Below are positions 15,778 through 25,451 of a stretch of 64,000 bases of DNA, one piece after another. The stretch's first letter is position 1. Every line of letters starts with the position of its first letter. The notes under the pieces were generated by a model that was given only the letters and a program-made list of their open reading frames with translations, was not told the origin of the DNA and did no database searches. The translations under genes and the position numbers were made by a program. This DNA is from Streptomyces sp. L2 (GTDB lineage Bacteria; Actinomycetota; Actinomycetes; Streptomycetales; Streptomycetaceae), in contig NZ_QBDT01000001.1 of the NCBI RefSeq assembly GCF_004124325.1, positions 1,116,001-1,180,000 of the forward strand, given 5' to 3'.

Positions 15778-16596
15778 TCAGCCGGCGTTGGTGGAGAACA
15801 GTCCTCCGGTCGGGCCCTGCTTGTCGCCGCCCTGGGCCTTTTTCAGCGCGTTCGCGAGGCTCTCGATGGTGAGGGACTGCAGGATGACCCGGCCGTTGCC
15901 CTCCAGGGTGGCCAGGGACAGGCCCTCGCCGCCGAACACGGCGTTCATGAGGCCCTGGCGGTTGAGGCCGCCGACGCGCTGGACGCCGTACTGGATGCCC
16001 TCCTCGAAGGCGACGACACAGCCGGTGTCGACCTCGATGCGGCCGCCGAAGTCGGCCGGGTTCAGGTCGATGAAGTTGCCGGCGCCGGCGATGATCACGG
16101 TGCCGCGGCCGGTGAACTTCTCCAGGACGAAGCCCTCGCCGCCGCTCATGCCGGTGCGGCCGCCCTGGAAGGCGATGCCGAAGTCGACGGTGGACTCGGC
16201 GGCCACGAAGGCGTCCTTCTCGGCGAACCACGCGCGCGTGCCGTCGAGTTCCAGGGCGCGCATCTCCCCGGGGAGCACACCGGCGAAGCCGACGGTGCCC
16301 TCGCCGCCCTGGGCGCTGAAGTACTGGAAGGCGAGCGACTCGCCGGCGAGCATGCGCTGGCCGGCCTGCATGGCGGTGCCCATCGCCTGGCGGAGCATGC
16401 CGCCCATGCCGCCGCCCGGGCCGGAGCCGCCCTGCTGCCGGCCGCCGCCCGACGGGCCGGACAGCCGGGTCTCCATGGTCACGTTCGTGGTCTTGAACAG
16501 GAACTTCCCGGCCTCGCAGTAGACGGTCTGGCCGGGGTACAGGTTGACGACCGCCATCTGCATGGCGTTGCCGACGATCTCTTGCTGAAGGGTCAC
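15778..16596 (-). CDS. AIM24/TIGR00266 family protein
   Basis: A protein of 272 residues with the double-stranded beta-helix of the AIM24 family. A Gly-rich, low-complexity stretch (GPGGGMGGMLRQAMG, about residues 60-80) precedes the main fold. No catalytic residues are known for the family, and its bacterial role is unclear. It begins at ATG 16596 (MTLQQEIVGN); MQMAVVN is a shorter alternative. The divergent gene is a short-chain dehydrogenase. Confidence 0.85.
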   Translation of the reverse strand: MTLQQEIVGNAMQMAVVNLYPGQTVYCEAGKFLFKTTNVTMETRLSGPSGGGRQQGGSGPGGGMGGMLRQAMGTAMQAGQRMLAGESLAFQYFSAQGGEGTVGFAGVLPGEMRALELDGTRAWFAEKDAFVAAESTVDFGIAFQGGRTGMSGGEGFVLEKFTGRGTVIIAGAGNFIDLNPADFGGRIEVDTGCVVAFEEGIQYGVQRVGGLNRQGLMNAVFGGEGLSLATLEGNGRVILQSLTIESLANALKKAQGGDKQGPTGGLFSTNAG

Positions 16597-16698
16597 GCGG
16601 GAAGAACGCCGGAGGTGGAGTCAAGAGTTCCGCTCACCCCGAGATCGGTGTCCGTCCGCCGCCAGCACTCCGGGTCCCGGCCCGCTGGGATGGACGGC

Positions 16699-17451
16699 AT
16701 GACAACGACTAGAGGATCTCTCTACGGCAGGACGGCCCTGGTCACCGGCGGCAGCCGGGGCATCGGAGCGGCCACGGCGCTGCGGCTCGCGCGCGCGGGC
16801 GCCGACGTGGCGGTGACCTACGTGAACGGCAAGGAGGCGGCCGAGGACGTCGTACGGGCCGTGGAGGCGCTGGGGCGCCGTGCGGTGGCCCTGCGCGCGG
16901 ACGCGGCCGACCCGGTGGCGGCGGCGGACGCGGTGGGGCGTACGGCGGAGGCGCTCGGCGGCCTCGACGTGCTCGTCAACAACGCGGGCATCGGTGTGCT
17001 GGGCCCGCTGGACACGCTGAGCGTGGCGGACGTCGACCGGGTGCTCGCCGTGAACGTGCGCGGGGTGTTCCTGGCCTCGCAGGCGGCGGCCGCGCACATG
17101 CCGTCCGGTGGCCGCATCGTCACGGTCGGCACGTGCATGACGCAGCGGGTGCCCGGGCCCGGCGGGACCCTGTACGCCATGAGCAAGGCGGCCCTGGTCG
17201 GCCTGACCAGGGCGCTCGCGCGGGAGCTGGGCGGGCGCGGCATCACGGCGAACATCGTCCACCCGGGCCCGACGGACACGGACATGAACCCGGCGGACGG
17301 CCCCTACGCCGCCGGGCAGGCCGGGATGACGGCGCTGGGCCGGTTCGGGACGGCCGACGAGGTGGCCGCCACCGTCACCCACCTGGCCGGCCCGGACGCG
17401 GCCTACGTCACCGGCGCGGAGTTCGCCGTCGACGGCGGGCACGCGGCCTGA
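16699..17451 (+). CDS. Short-chain dehydrogenase/reductase (SDR, 3-oxoacyl-ACP reductase-like)
   Basis: An NAD(P)H-dependent oxidoreductase of 250 residues. It has the cofactor loop TGGSRGIGAA (about residue 17), the structural NNAG motif, and a catalytic Tyr and Lys in YAMSKAAL. The catalytic Ser position reads TVGTCMTQR, with Thr where Ser is usual. ATG 16699 is preferred because GGGA lies 8 nt upstream; ATG 16690 is an alternative. It has no operon partner and its substrate is unknown. Confidence 0.88.
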   Translation: MTTTRGSLYGRTALVTGGSRGIGAATALRLARAGADVAVTYVNGKEAAEDVVRAVEALGRRAVALRADAADPVAAADAVGRTAEALGGLDVLVNNAGIGVLGPLDTLSVADVDRVLAVNVRGVFLASQAAAAHMPSGGRIVTVGTCMTQRVPGPGGTLYAMSKAALVGLTRALARELGGRGITANIVHPGPTDTDMNPADGPYAAGQAGMTALGRFGTADEVAATVTHLAGPDAAYVTGAEFAVDGGHAA

Positions 17452-17842
17452 GGCCGCGACCCGCGCGCGCGTGGCCCCTCACCGCGGTTCGGGTGAGGGT
17501 CCGTGCGGCCGGCGAAGGGAACGTGGCCGGTGAGAGGCCGCCTGCCAGGTGAGGAGCCGTGTGGTCGGTGACCGGTGGCCGTGTGCCCGGTGACCGGTGG
17601 CCGGTGGCCGTGTGACCGGCTGCCGGTGACCGGTGGCCGGTGGCCGTGTGACCGGCTGCCGTGTGATCGGTGACCGGTGGCCGTGTGGTCGGTGACCGGT
17701 GGCCGGTGGCCGTGTGGTCGGGACCGGTGGCCGGTGGCCGTGTGGTCGGGACCGGTGGCCGTGTGGCCCGTGGCGGGGTGTGTGGCTGGGGTGGGGCGCG
17801 CCAGTGCTGTCCAGGCCGGTGCGCCCCACGGCTGGGGGCCCG
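17452..17842. repeat. Gene-less stretch with a degenerate GACCGGTGGCCGTGTG tandem array
   Basis: Between the SDR and the convergent allantoicase gene, about 17555-17770 is filled with irregular tandem copies of GACCGGTGGCCGTGTG-like units, many with an extra GGCCGGT. ACCGGT and GGCCGGTGGCC make it rich in short palindromes, so it may fold into several stems and end both transcripts. No credible gene is seen in it. Confidence 0.8.
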
Positions 17843-18958
17843 TCAGCCGCCGAGTTCCTGGTGGCGGGCCGTGAGGGCGGTGGCGCCCTGTTCCGTCAGG
17901 GAGCCGAACAGGCGGAGGCGGGAGATGCCGCCGTCGGGGTAGATGTCCACGCGCGCGTGGGTGCCGACGGCCGGGGCCGGGAGGACGAAGCGGTGGTTGG
18001 TGTCGGGCTGGAGGCGGGTGCGCGGGAGGACCTCGCGCCACTCGCCGCTCTCGCCGTCCTTCACCGACACCGACGCCCAGCCCGCGCTGTTGCCCTTGAG
18101 GTAGGCCGTGTCGATCTCGACCGCGCGGATCTCGGACTGGGCGGGCAGCCGGTAGCGGATCCAGTCGTTGCCCTGGTCGCGGCGGCGGCGCGTCTCCCAG
18201 CCGTCGTCCATCTTGCGGGAGCGGCCCGGCTGGATGGTGTTGGTGGCCGGCGAGTAGAAGAGGTTGGAGGCGTCCTCGACCTGGCCGCCGTTCTCCAGTG
18301 CGACCACGTCGAAGGCGCCGAGGACGCTCAGCCACTTCGGGTCCGGGACGACCTCGCCGTACACGCGCAGGCGGGCGATGCCGCCGTCGGGGTGCTGGTT
18401 GACGCGCAGGTGGGTGAAGCGCTGCTCGACGGAGACGGCGAAGCCGTTGGCGGCGTGGCCGCCGACGGCGGTGCGCGGGACGAGGGTCGTCCACTTGACG
18501 TCGTCGCCGAGCAGTTCCTCCGGGGACGGCGAGCCGGGTACGGACGTGGCCTCGACGGACACGGCCTGCGGGTAGTTGCCCCGGAAGTGGGCCGTGTCGA
18601 CGACGATCCCGCGGATCACGCCGGGCGCCCCGAGCCGGACCAGCGCCCAGTCGTGGTCCTCGGCGGTCGGCCACGGGTGCTCGGCGGACACACCGCGCCG
18701 GCGGCGGGTCTCCCAGCCGTCCATGATCTTGCCCTTGTGCCCGAAGTGCTCGGGGTCGAACTCGGCGCGCTCGGGCACCAGCAGGTTCTCCCGCTGGGCG
18801 AAGAACTCGTCGTTGGCGGCGATGACACCGGCGCCGAGCTGCCGGTCGGCGAGGTTGGCGTACTGGGTGAAGGGGAAGTCGGCGGTGCGGTAGTCCGCGT
18901 ACGGGTCACCGCCTCCGTAGGGGTTCGCGTCGCCGGTGAAGCTGGGTATCGCCGTCAC
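17843..18958 (-). CDS. alc: Allantoicase
   Basis: This enzyme hydrolyses allantoate to ureidoglycolate and urea, the step after allantoinase in purine breakdown. It has 371 residues and two tandem jelly-roll repeats (about 1-185 and 190-345), seen as the duplicated motifs KIMDGWETRRRR and KMDDGWETRRRR, and HPDGGIARLRVYG and YPDGGISRLRLFG. GTG 18958 is chosen because it gives the conserved N terminus TAIPSFTGDANPY; AAGGAA lies upstream. It follows allantoinase in the same direction with a 52-nt gap, so they are probably one operon. Confidence 0.95.
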   Translation of the reverse strand: MTAIPSFTGDANPYGGGDPYADYRTADFPFTQYANLADRQLGAGVIAANDEFFAQRENLLVPERAEFDPEHFGHKGKIMDGWETRRRRGVSAEHPWPTAEDHDWALVRLGAPGVIRGIVVDTAHFRGNYPQAVSVEATSVPGSPSPEELLGDDVKWTTLVPRTAVGGHAANGFAVSVEQRFTHLRVNQHPDGGIARLRVYGEVVPDPKWLSVLGAFDVVALENGGQVEDASNLFYSPATNTIQPGRSRKMDDGWETRRRRDQGNDWIRYRLPAQSEIRAVEIDTAYLKGNSAGWASVSVKDGESGEWREVLPRTRLQPDTNHRFVLPAPAVGTHARVDIYPDGGISRLRLFGSLTEQGATALTARHQELGG

Positions 18959-19010
18959 GGTGATCAGGGATTCCTTTCTGCACGTCGGTCGGCCGGGTGG
19001 CCTCGGTGGC

Positions 19011-20351
19011 TTACTGGGGGCGGGTGAGCAGCGTGCCCTTCGGCTCGGTGAACTCGCCGTCGGCGACGATGCGCTCGCCGCGCAGCCAGGTGGACTTGAC
19101 GACGCCGTGCAGGGTCTTGCCGGCGTATGCGGTGACGCGGTTGCGGTGCTGGAGGCCGGCCGGGTCGACGGTGAACGTCTCGTCGGGGGCGAGCACGGCG
19201 AAGTCGGCGTCGTGGCCGGGCGCGATGGCGCCCTTCGTGGCGCCAAGACCGGCGAGGTCCGCGGTCCGCGCGGACATCCAGCGGACGACGTCCTCCAGGG
19301 TGTGACCGCGCCTGCGGGCCTCGGTCCATACGGCGGAGAGGCTGAGCTGGAGGCCGGAGATGCCGCCCCATGCGGTGGCGAAGTCGTCGGTCTTCAGGTC
19401 GGTGGTTGAGGGCGAGTGGTCGGTGACGACGCAGTCGATGGTGCCGTCGTTGAGCGCCTGCCAGAGCAGGTCCTGGTTGGCGGCCTCGCGGATCGGCGGG
19501 CAGCACTTGAACTCGCTCGCGCCGTCGGGGACTTCCTCGGCGGTCAGGGTGAGGTAGTGCGGGCAGGTCTCGGCGGTGACCCGGACGCCCTCGGCGCGGG
19601 CGGCGGCGATCATCGGCAGCGCGTCGCTGGAGGACAGGTGCAGGATGTGCACGCGGGCGTCGAACCGGCGGGCCTGCGCGATGAGCGCGGCGATCGCGGT
19701 GTCCTCGGCGTCGCGCGGGCGGGAGGCGAGGAAGTCGGCGTACTTGGGGCCGCCGTGCTGCGGGGCGGCGGCGAGGTGGTGCGGGTCCTCGGCGTGCACG
19801 ATGAGCAGGCCGCCGAAGCCGGCGATCTCGGCCATGGACCGGGCGAGGTGCTCCTGGTCCAGGTGCGGGAACTCGTCCACGCCGGACGGGGACAGGAAGC
19901 ACTTGAAGCCGAAGACCCCGGCGTCGTGCAACGGGCGCAGGTCCTTGACGTTGTCGGGCAGGGCGCCGCCCCAGAAGCCGACGTCGATGTGCGCCTTGTC
20001 GGCGGCGACCGCGCGCTTCACGTCCAGGTGGTCGACCGTGGTGGTCGGCGGGAGGGAGTTCAGCGGCATGTCGACCAGGGTGGTGATGCCGCCGGCCGCC
20101 GCGGCGCGCGTGGCGGTCCAGAAGCCCTCCCACTCGGTGCGGCCGGGGTCGTTGACGTGGACGTGGGTGTCGACGAGGCCGGGCAGCAGCACGTGGTCGC
20201 CGAAGTCCTCCAGCCGGGCCGTGGCCGGCACCTCGGCGTCGTGCGGCAGTACGGCCGTGATCTTCCCGGAAGCGACGGTGACCGTGGCGGCCCGCGTCCC
20301 TTCCGGAGTGATGACCCGCGTCGAGCGCAGCACCAGTTCAGCGTCGGACAC
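19011..20351 (-). CDS. allB: Allantoinase
   Basis: This enzyme opens the hydantoin ring of allantoin to give allantoate. It is a 446-residue metal amidohydrolase. Metal ligands are visible: His63 and His65 (VDTHVHVND), the carboxylated Lys150 ([10 protein letters not shown]), His186 (IVHAED), His238 (ILHLSSSD) and Asp311 (VTDHSPS). GTG 20351 is favoured over ATG 20369, since AAAGGGG lies 6 nt upstream and the product then starts at the usual [10 protein letters not shown]. The gene is divergent from allR. A TCAAC-N5-GTTGA repeat sits 76 bp upstream of the start. Confidence 0.96.
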   Translation of the reverse strand: MSDAELVLRSTRVITPEGTRAATVTVASGKITAVLPHDAEVPATARLEDFGDHVLLPGLVDTHVHVNDPGRTEWEGFWTATRAAAAGGITTLVDMPLNSLPPTTTVDHLDVKRAVAADKAHIDVGFWGGALPDNVKDLRPLHDAGVFGFKCFLSPSGVDEFPHLDQEHLARSMAEIAGFGGLLIVHAEDPHHLAAAPQHGGPKYADFLASRPRDAEDTAIAALIAQARRFDARVHILHLSSSDALPMIAAARAEGVRVTAETCPHYLTLTAEEVPDGASEFKCCPPIREAANQDLLWQALNDGTIDCVVTDHSPSTTDLKTDDFATAWGGISGLQLSLSAVWTEARRRGHTLEDVVRWMSARTADLAGLGATKGAIAPGHDADFAVLAPDETFTVDPAGLQHRNRVTAYAGKTLHGVVKSTWLRGERIVADGEFTEPKGTLLTRPQ

Positions 20352-20426
20352 CCGAACCCCTTTCTCCACCGCCGTTGCCGCCCGGAAAACGCCTTGATAT
20401 GCGGATGTAGATCCACGTAACGGACT

Positions 20427-20441
20427 TCAACGTTCTGTTGA
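20427..20441. promoter_or_regulatory. TCAAC-N5-GTTGA inverted repeat upstream of allB
   Basis: TCAACGTTCTGTTGA is a perfect 5+5+5 inverted repeat, extended to 7-bp arms (CTTCAAC/GTTGAAG, 20425-20443). The same 15-bp pattern lies upstream of the uraD operon and of the catalase gene, and imperfectly upstream of malate synthase. Confidence 0.65.
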
Positions 20442-20519
20442 AGGAGTCTTCACTCCCGCTCGCCCGCCGTCAAGGGGCGCACTTCCGAGCAGGGAGCGGC
20501 GACCGCCAACTCTGGACGT

Positions 20520-20555
20520 TTCCACAAGGCGGAATTAGAATTCCGGTACGCAGAA
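20520..20555. promoter_or_regulatory. Paired IclR-type boxes upstream of allR (probable AllR operator)
   Basis: TTCCACAAGGCGGAA (20520-20534) and TTCCGGTACGCAGAA (20541-20555) are 15-bp near-palindromes whose starts are 21 bp apart. The same pair and spacing recur upstream of malate synthase, hyi and gcl. The pair lies about 80 bp upstream of the allR start, so autoregulation is likely. The 12-bp palindrome ACGTAGCTACGT follows at 20555-20566. Confidence 0.7.
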
Positions 20556-20635
20556 CGTAGCTACGTACAATCAGGGAGTCAACCGACTGCCGGGTAGGCT
20601 TCTGCCCTCCCCGCCAGTCCCGAAAGGAACGTGCC

Positions 20636-21430
20636 GTGCCGACGTCCAGCGCCAGCACCACCGACTCCGCCAAGACCTCCGCCGGCGGCGGGGTCCAGTC
20701 CCTGGAGCGCGCCTTCGACCTGCTTGAGCGGATGGCGGACGCGGGGGGCGAGGTCGGCCTGAGCGAGCTGTCCGCGTCCAGCGGGCTGCCCCTGCCGACC
20801 ATCCACCGGCTGATGCGCACCCTGGTCGCCTGCGGCTACGTGCGCCAGCAGCCCAACCGCCGGTACGCGCTCGGGCCCCGGCTGATCCGGCTCGGCGAGT
20901 CGGCCTCCCGGCTGCTCGGCACCTGGGCCCGGCCCTACCTGGCCCGGCTCGTCGAGGAGACCGGCGAGACCGCCAACATGGCGCTGCTGGACGGTGACGA
21001 GATCGTCTACGTGGCGCAGGTGCCGTCGAAGCACTCGATGCGGATGTTCACCGAGGTGGGCCGGCGGGTGCTGCCGCACTCGACGGGCGTCGGCAAGGCG
21101 CTGCTCGCGAGCACGCCGGACGACGAGGTGCGGGCGCTGCTCGCCCGCACGGGGATGCCGGCGGCGACGGACAAGACGATCACCACCGCGGAGGGGTTCC
21201 TGGCGGCGCTGGAGGAGGTACGGCAGGCCGGGTACGCCGTCGACGACAACGAGCAGGAGATCGGGGTGCGGTGCCTCGCGGTGTCCGTGCCGGAGTCTCC
21301 GACGGCGGCGGCGATCTCGATCTCCGGGCCGGCGGGGCGGGTCACCGAGGCGGCGACGGAGAAGATCGTGCCGTTGCTGCATGAGGTTGCGCTGGAGCTG
21401 TCTCAGGCGTTGGCGAGTTCGGGGGCCTGA
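20636..21430 (+). CDS. allR: IclR-family regulator of allantoin/glyoxylate genes (AllR)
   Basis: A repressor of 264 residues. The winged helix-turn-helix (about 18-80) contains LSELSASSGLPLPTIHRLMR. The IclR effector domain (about 90-255) has STGVGKALLAS and AISISGPAGRV. In S. coelicolor the orthologous gene next to allantoinase is known to repress allantoin-pathway and glyoxylate genes. Here the neighbourhood and the paired boxes at four promoters support the same role. GTG 20636 follows AAAGGA by 7 nt. Allantoin-derived compounds such as glyoxylate are the expected effectors, which is inference. Confidence 0.92.
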   Translation: MPTSSASTTDSAKTSAGGGVQSLERAFDLLERMADAGGEVGLSELSASSGLPLPTIHRLMRTLVACGYVRQQPNRRYALGPRLIRLGESASRLLGTWARPYLARLVEETGETANMALLDGDEIVYVAQVPSKHSMRMFTEVGRRVLPHSTGVGKALLASTPDDEVRALLARTGMPAATDKTITTAEGFLAALEEVRQAGYAVDDNEQEIGVRCLAVSVPESPTAAAISISGPAGRVTEAATEKIVPLLHEVALELSQALASSGA

Positions 21431-21493
21431 TCGGTTTGGGGCGCCTGAGGGGGTGGGGGCTGCTGCGCGTGGGCGAGTGCGTAGTGGCTTGTC

Positions 21494-21513
21494 GCGCAGT
21501 TCCCCGCGCCCCT
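21494..21513. repeat. Dispersed repeat GCGCAGTTCCCCGCGCCCCT
   Basis: An exact copy of the core lies between allR and the convergent DUF5955 gene. It lacks the GGGGCGC closing arm found in the copies at 25452, 30943 and 31056. Confidence 0.75.
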
Positions 21514-21538
21514 AGGTGGATCTCCGCGGCCCCTGTCT

Positions 21539-21862
21539 TCAAGAACTCGAAGTTCTCGGGGGCTCGCCGAAGAGGTCTACCGCTTGTTTGACGTCCGAGA
21601 GGCCTCGGGCGAGGGCGCTCACTGAGCCGATGGCGCCTGCCACCAGTAACAGGGAGCCGCGGAGGCGGGGGATCTCGGGGGTGCCGCCGGCGGCCATCGC
21701 CGCCAGGGCGGCCAGTTCGTCCTCGGCTATCGCGCGGTCGGGGAAGTCGGAACGTATCGCGGCGAGTTCGCGCCGCAGCCGGGACACCGCGGTCCGCAGT
21801 TCCGCCACGCGTGGGTCCTCGTCGCTGCCGGTCACTGGCCTCTGTCCCAAGCTCCGCAACAC
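21539..21862 (-). CDS. DUF5955 family protein
   Basis: A small streptomycete protein of 107 residues if it starts at GTG 21862, where GGGAGG lies just upstream. An in-frame extension to 21994 adds a basic, unconserved-looking N terminus and overlaps the divergent gene. The conserved part runs DEDPRVAELRTAVSRLRREL, then GTPEIPRLRGSLLLVAGAIG. The first segment looks like a coiled coil and the second like one membrane-associated helix. Its function is unknown. Confidence 0.7.
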   Translation of the reverse strand: MLRSLGQRPVTGSDEDPRVAELRTAVSRLRRELAAIRSDFPDRAIAEDELAALAAMAAGGTPEIPRLRGSLLLVAGAIGSVSALARGLSDVKQAVDLFGEPPRTSSS

Positions 21863-21992
21863 AGCCCTCCCCCTGACACTCCGTCGTGCGCGGGTCAGTA
21901 AACGCCACGGCGTCCGGGAGCGCCACAGCGCGGACCGAAATTCAGCCCATCGAAGCCGTCTGCCGTGAGCGCGGGTCCGGTATGCAGGACGC

Positions 21993-22601
21993 ATGACGGA
22001 TCACCGGGACGGACACGGGGAGATCGCCGGGCTGCTGCTCGCCGCCGGCGGGGGACGACGGCTCGGCGGGCGGCCGAAAGCGCTGCTGGAGCACCGGGGG
22101 CGGCTCCTGGTGGAGCACTCCGTCGACGTGCTGCGGGCGGCAGGGTGCGGGACGGTGCACGTCGTGCTGGGCGCGCGGGCGGCGGAGGTCCGGGAGCGGG
22201 CCGCACTGGGCGGCTGCGTGCTCGTCGACAACCCCGCGTGGGCGAGCGGCATGGGGTCCTCCCTGCGCGCGGGTCTCGAATCCCTCGCCGGTACGGGCGT
22301 ACGCGCGGCCCTCGTGAGCCTGGTCGACCAGCCGGGCATCGGGCCGGCGGCGGTGTCCCGGGTACTCGGGGCGTACGAGAACGACTCCTCGCTCGTCTCG
22401 GCCGCCTACGACGGCGTGCGCGGTCATCCCGTACTCCTCGGCGCGGCCCACTGGGCGGGCGTCGCGGCGACGGCGGCCGGTGACCGCGGGGCGCGCGCCT
22501 ACCTGCGGGAGCACGCGGCGGCGGTCAGGCTCGTGGAGTGCGCCGACGTGGCCGAGCCCTACGACATCGACACCGAGGCCGATCTGGGCCACCTTGAGTG
22601 A
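21993..22601 (+). CDS. MocA-like nucleotidyltransferase (molybdopterin cofactor type)
   Basis: A nucleotidyltransferase of 202 residues. It has the NTP-binding loop LLAAGGGRRLGGRPKALL near residue 15, the metal site SLVDQPG near 108, and GHPVLL near 148. These fit MocA/MobA-like enzymes, which attach CMP or GMP to molybdopterin. Xanthine dehydrogenase of the purine pathway uses such a cofactor, so its place here makes sense, though no dehydrogenase gene is in the window. The exact nucleotide used cannot be told. Confidence 0.85.
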   Translation: MTDHRDGHGEIAGLLLAAGGGRRLGGRPKALLEHRGRLLVEHSVDVLRAAGCGTVHVVLGARAAEVRERAALGGCVLVDNPAWASGMGSSLRAGLESLAGTGVRAALVSLVDQPGIGPAAVSRVLGAYENDSSLVSAAYDGVRGHPVLLGAAHWAGVAATAAGDRGARAYLREHAAAVRLVECADVAEPYDIDTEADLGHLE

Positions 22602-22650
22602 ACGGGGTGGCACCCAGCGCCACCTTTCCTCGACTCAGAGAATCTCGATA

Positions 22651-22703
22651 TCAACAAACCATTGAAGTTCCACGATGAGGAAACTACTATCCACTGTTCA
22701 GAA
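22651..22703. promoter_or_regulatory. Composite operator upstream of malate synthase
   Basis: Three repeats lie in a row: TCAACAAACCATTGA (22651-22665, one mismatch to TCAAC-N5-GTTGA), TTCCACGATGAGGAA (22668-22682) and ATCCACTGTTCAGAA (22689-22703). The last two have the 21-bp offset seen at allR, hyi and gcl. This promoter carries both motif types. Confidence 0.65.
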
Positions 22704-22785
22704 GCGCCCGCCCGCACAGCCGGCGCTGTTCGCCCTATTCGTGCCACCTGGCACCCGGTGCCACCGCTGAAGGAAGTGACAGCTC

Positions 22786-24411
22786 ATGTCCGCACCAGCG
22801 CCGTCCCCGCTGGCCATCGTCGACGCCGAGCCCCTGCCCCGCCAGGACGAGGTCCTCACCGACGCGGCGCTCGCCTTCGTGGCGGAGCTGCACCAGCGGT
22901 TCACCCCGCGCCGTGACGAACTCCTCGCCCGCCGGGCCGAGCGACGCGCCGAGATCGCCCGCACCTCCACGCTCGACTTCCTGCCCGAGACGGCCGCCGT
23001 GCGCGCCGACGACTCCTGGCGGGTCGCCCCGGCCCCCGCCGCGCTGAACGACCGGCGCGTCGAGATCACCGGCCCCACCGACCGCAAGATGACCATCAAC
23101 GCCCTGAACTCCGGGGCGAAGGTCTGGCTCGCCGACTTCGAGGACGCCTCGGCGCCCACCTGGGAGAACGTCGTCCTCGGCCAGCTCAACCTGATCGGCG
23201 CCTACACCCGCACCCTCGACTTCACCGACGAGCGCACCGGCAAGTCGTACGCCCTGCGGCCGGCCGAGGAGCTGGCGACGGTCGTCATGCGCCCGCGCGG
23301 CTGGCACCTCACCGAGCGCCACCTCGTCGACGCCGACGGCACGCCGGTCCCCGGCGCCCTCGTCGACTTCGGCCTGTACTTCTTCCACAACGCCCAGCGG
23401 CTGCTGGACCTCGGCAAGGGACCGTACTTCTACCTGCCGAAGACCGAGTCGCACCTCGAAGCGCGCCTGTGGAACGACGTGTTCGTCTTCGCGCAGGACT
23501 ACGTCGGCATCCCGCAGGGCACCGTCCGGGCCACCGTCCTCATCGAGACGATCACCGCGGCGTACGAGATGGAGGAGATCCTCTACGAACTCCGCGACCA
23601 CGCCTCCGGGTTGAACGCCGGCCGCTGGGACTACCTGTTCTCCATCGTGAAGAACTTCCGTGACGGCGGCCCGAAGTTCGTCCTGCCGGACCGCAACGCG
23701 GTCACCATGACGGCCCCGTTCATGCGCGCGTACACCGAACTCCTCGTCCGCACCTGCCACAAGCGCGGTGCGCACGCGATCGGCGGCATGGCGGCCTTCA
23801 TCCCGTCCCGCAGGGACGCCGAGGTCAACAAGGTGGCCTTCGAGAAGGTCCGCGCCGACAAGGACCGCGAGGCCGGCGACGGCTTCGACGGCTCCTGGGT
23901 CGCCCACCCGGACCTGGTCCCGATCGCCATGGAGTCCTTCGACGAGGTCCTCGGCGACAGGCCGAACCAGAAGGACCGGCTGCGCGAGGACGTGCACGTC
24001 GAGGCAGGTGACCTGATCGCGATCGACTCGCTGGAGGCGAAGCCGACGTACGCGGGCCTGGTCAACGCCGTGCAGGTCGGCATCCGGTACATCGAGGCGT
24101 GGCTGCGGGGGCTCGGCGCGGTCGCCATCTTCAACCTGATGGAGGACGCGGCCACCGCCGAGATCTCCCGCTCCCAGATCTGGCAGTGGATCAACGCGGG
24201 CGTGGAGTTCGAGAACGGCGAGGAGGCCACTCCGGAGCTGGCCCGCAAGGTCGCCGCCGAGGAACTGTCCAACATCCGCGAGGAGATCGGCGAGGAGGCC
24301 TTCGCGGCCGGCCACTGGCAGGAGGCACACGACCTGCTGCTGACGGTGTCCCTCGACGAGGACTACGCCGACTTCCTCACCCTGCCGGCGTACGAGCAGC
24401 TCAGGGGCTGA
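22786..24411 (+). CDS. aceB: Malate synthase (isoform A)
   Basis: This enzyme condenses glyoxylate with acetyl-CoA to malate. Its 541 residues match the A isoform. It shows the signature [17 protein letters not shown] (about 450), the substrate region [19 protein letters not shown] (about 250), and [10 protein letters not shown]. No isocitrate lyase gene is adjacent. With the allantoin genes and the shared operator boxes, its role here is to use glyoxylate from ureides rather than the glyoxylate shunt alone. It stands alone and ends at a strong hairpin. Confidence 0.97.
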   Translation: MSAPAPSPLAIVDAEPLPRQDEVLTDAALAFVAELHQRFTPRRDELLARRAERRAEIARTSTLDFLPETAAVRADDSWRVAPAPAALNDRRVEITGPTDRKMTINALNSGAKVWLADFEDASAPTWENVVLGQLNLIGAYTRTLDFTDERTGKSYALRPAEELATVVMRPRGWHLTERHLVDADGTPVPGALVDFGLYFFHNAQRLLDLGKGPYFYLPKTESHLEARLWNDVFVFAQDYVGIPQGTVRATVLIETITAAYEMEEILYELRDHASGLNAGRWDYLFSIVKNFRDGGPKFVLPDRNAVTMTAPFMRAYTELLVRTCHKRGAHAIGGMAAFIPSRRDAEVNKVAFEKVRADKDREAGDGFDGSWVAHPDLVPIAMESFDEVLGDRPNQKDRLREDVHVEAGDLIAIDSLEAKPTYAGLVNAVQVGIRYIEAWLRGLGAVAIFNLMEDAATAEISRSQIWQWINAGVEFENGEEATPELARKVAAEELSNIREEIGEEAFAAGHWQEAHDLLLTVSLDEDYADFLTLPAYEQLRG

Positions 24412-24432
24412 CGACCGGCGAGGAGTTCGGCG

Positions 24433-24465
24433 AGCGGCCCCGGGAACGTGTTCCCCGGGGCCGCT
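24433..24465. terminator. Terminator hairpin after malate synthase
   Basis: AGCGGCCCCGGGAA pairs with TTCCCCGGGGCCGCT across a CGTG loop, with one bulged base. It lies 22 bp after the malate synthase stop and just before the convergent HipA-like gene. Confidence 0.8.
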
Positions 24466-24474
24466 CGGCCGTCT

Positions 24475-25389
24475 TCACCCCAGGTGGGTCGACCAGTCCT
24501 GCTCGGCGGCAGGCCTGCCGTGCAGGTCGGGGACGTGTCTGAGCCAGTCCGGACGGCCCTGCTGGGTCCTGGCGGTGCGTTCGGCGTCCTCGGTGGCGAG
24601 TTCGTCCCGGCCGGGGAAATCGGTGGGCAGCCACTCGGGGGAGCGCTCCAGGCGGGCGAGGAGATAGGCGACGTAGGCGTCCCGTACGTCGTCGGGCGTG
24701 GCGAAGCCCGCGTCCTCGGCCAGCCAGGCGTCGGGCACCTCGGCGAGGATCCCGCGCAGCAGCTCCTCGGTGACGCGGGGCGCGAGTTCGGCGTCGGCGG
24801 CCCGTACGTCGGGGCCGCAGGGGCCGAGCGCGTGGTGCCGGAAGTCGTAGCGGCGGCCCGGGGCGGTGGTGTCCCAGCGGTGGTGGAAGACCAGGGCGGC
24901 GCCGTGGTCGATGAGCCACAGACGGGGCCGCGCGATGCCGGACGTCGGCCAGACCATGAGGTTGGAGCTGTGGACCGTACGGTCCACGTTGACGGTCAGC
25001 GCGTCCAGCCAGACGATCCGGCCGGCCTCCAGCGGGTCGACGGTGACGTGCCGGGCGACCTCGGGGGTGAAGTCCCGGGCGCCCGGCAGGAAGTCCATGC
25101 CAAGGTTGAGGCCCGCACTGGCGCCGTGCAGATCGCGCACCTCCTGGTGGGGCTCCGCGGCGGCGATGGCCGGGTCGAAGTGCACGAGCACCAGTTCGGG
25201 GAAGCGGAGGCCGAGGGCACGGGCCAGCTCACCGACGATGATCTCGGCGACCAGCGCCTTGTGGCCCTGCGCCGAGCCGGTGAACTTCACGACGTAGGTG
25301 CCGAGATCGTCGGCCTCGACGACAGCGGGGACGGAGCCGCCGGATCGCAGCGGGGTTACGTATCGGACAGCGGTTACGTCGCGTAGCAC
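24475..25389 (-). CDS. HipA-like kinase family protein
   Basis: A protein of 304 residues related to the catalytic half of HipA-type protein kinases. Visible pieces are TYVVKFTGSAQGHKALVAEI (nucleotide-binding Lys), VWLDALTVNVDRTVHSSNLM (the catalytic loop, Asp and Asn) and PRLWLIDHGAALVFHH (metal-binding Asp). No HipB-like antitoxin gene is next to it, so a toxin role is unlikely. Targets of this stand-alone group are unknown. Confidence 0.83.
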   Translation of the reverse strand: MLRDVTAVRYVTPLRSGGSVPAVVEADDLGTYVVKFTGSAQGHKALVAEIIVGELARALGLRFPELVLVHFDPAIAAAEPHQEVRDLHGASAGLNLGMDFLPGARDFTPEVARHVTVDPLEAGRIVWLDALTVNVDRTVHSSNLMVWPTSGIARPRLWLIDHGAALVFHHRWDTTAPGRRYDFRHHALGPCGPDVRAADAELAPRVTEELLRGILAEVPDAWLAEDAGFATPDDVRDAYVAYLLARLERSPEWLPTDFPGRDELATEDAERTARTQQGRPDWLRHVPDLHGRPAAEQDWSTHLG

Positions 25390-25451
25390 GGGTTCAGGGT
25401 ATGCGGTGTGCGCGGTGTGGCGGCCGGTTCCACAGTGCCGGTGCGTTGGGG

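Noticed and set aside
24475..25389. HipAB-type toxin-antitoxin module
   Set aside because: No HipB-like small HTH gene adjoins the kinase-like gene, and its neighbours are unrelated.
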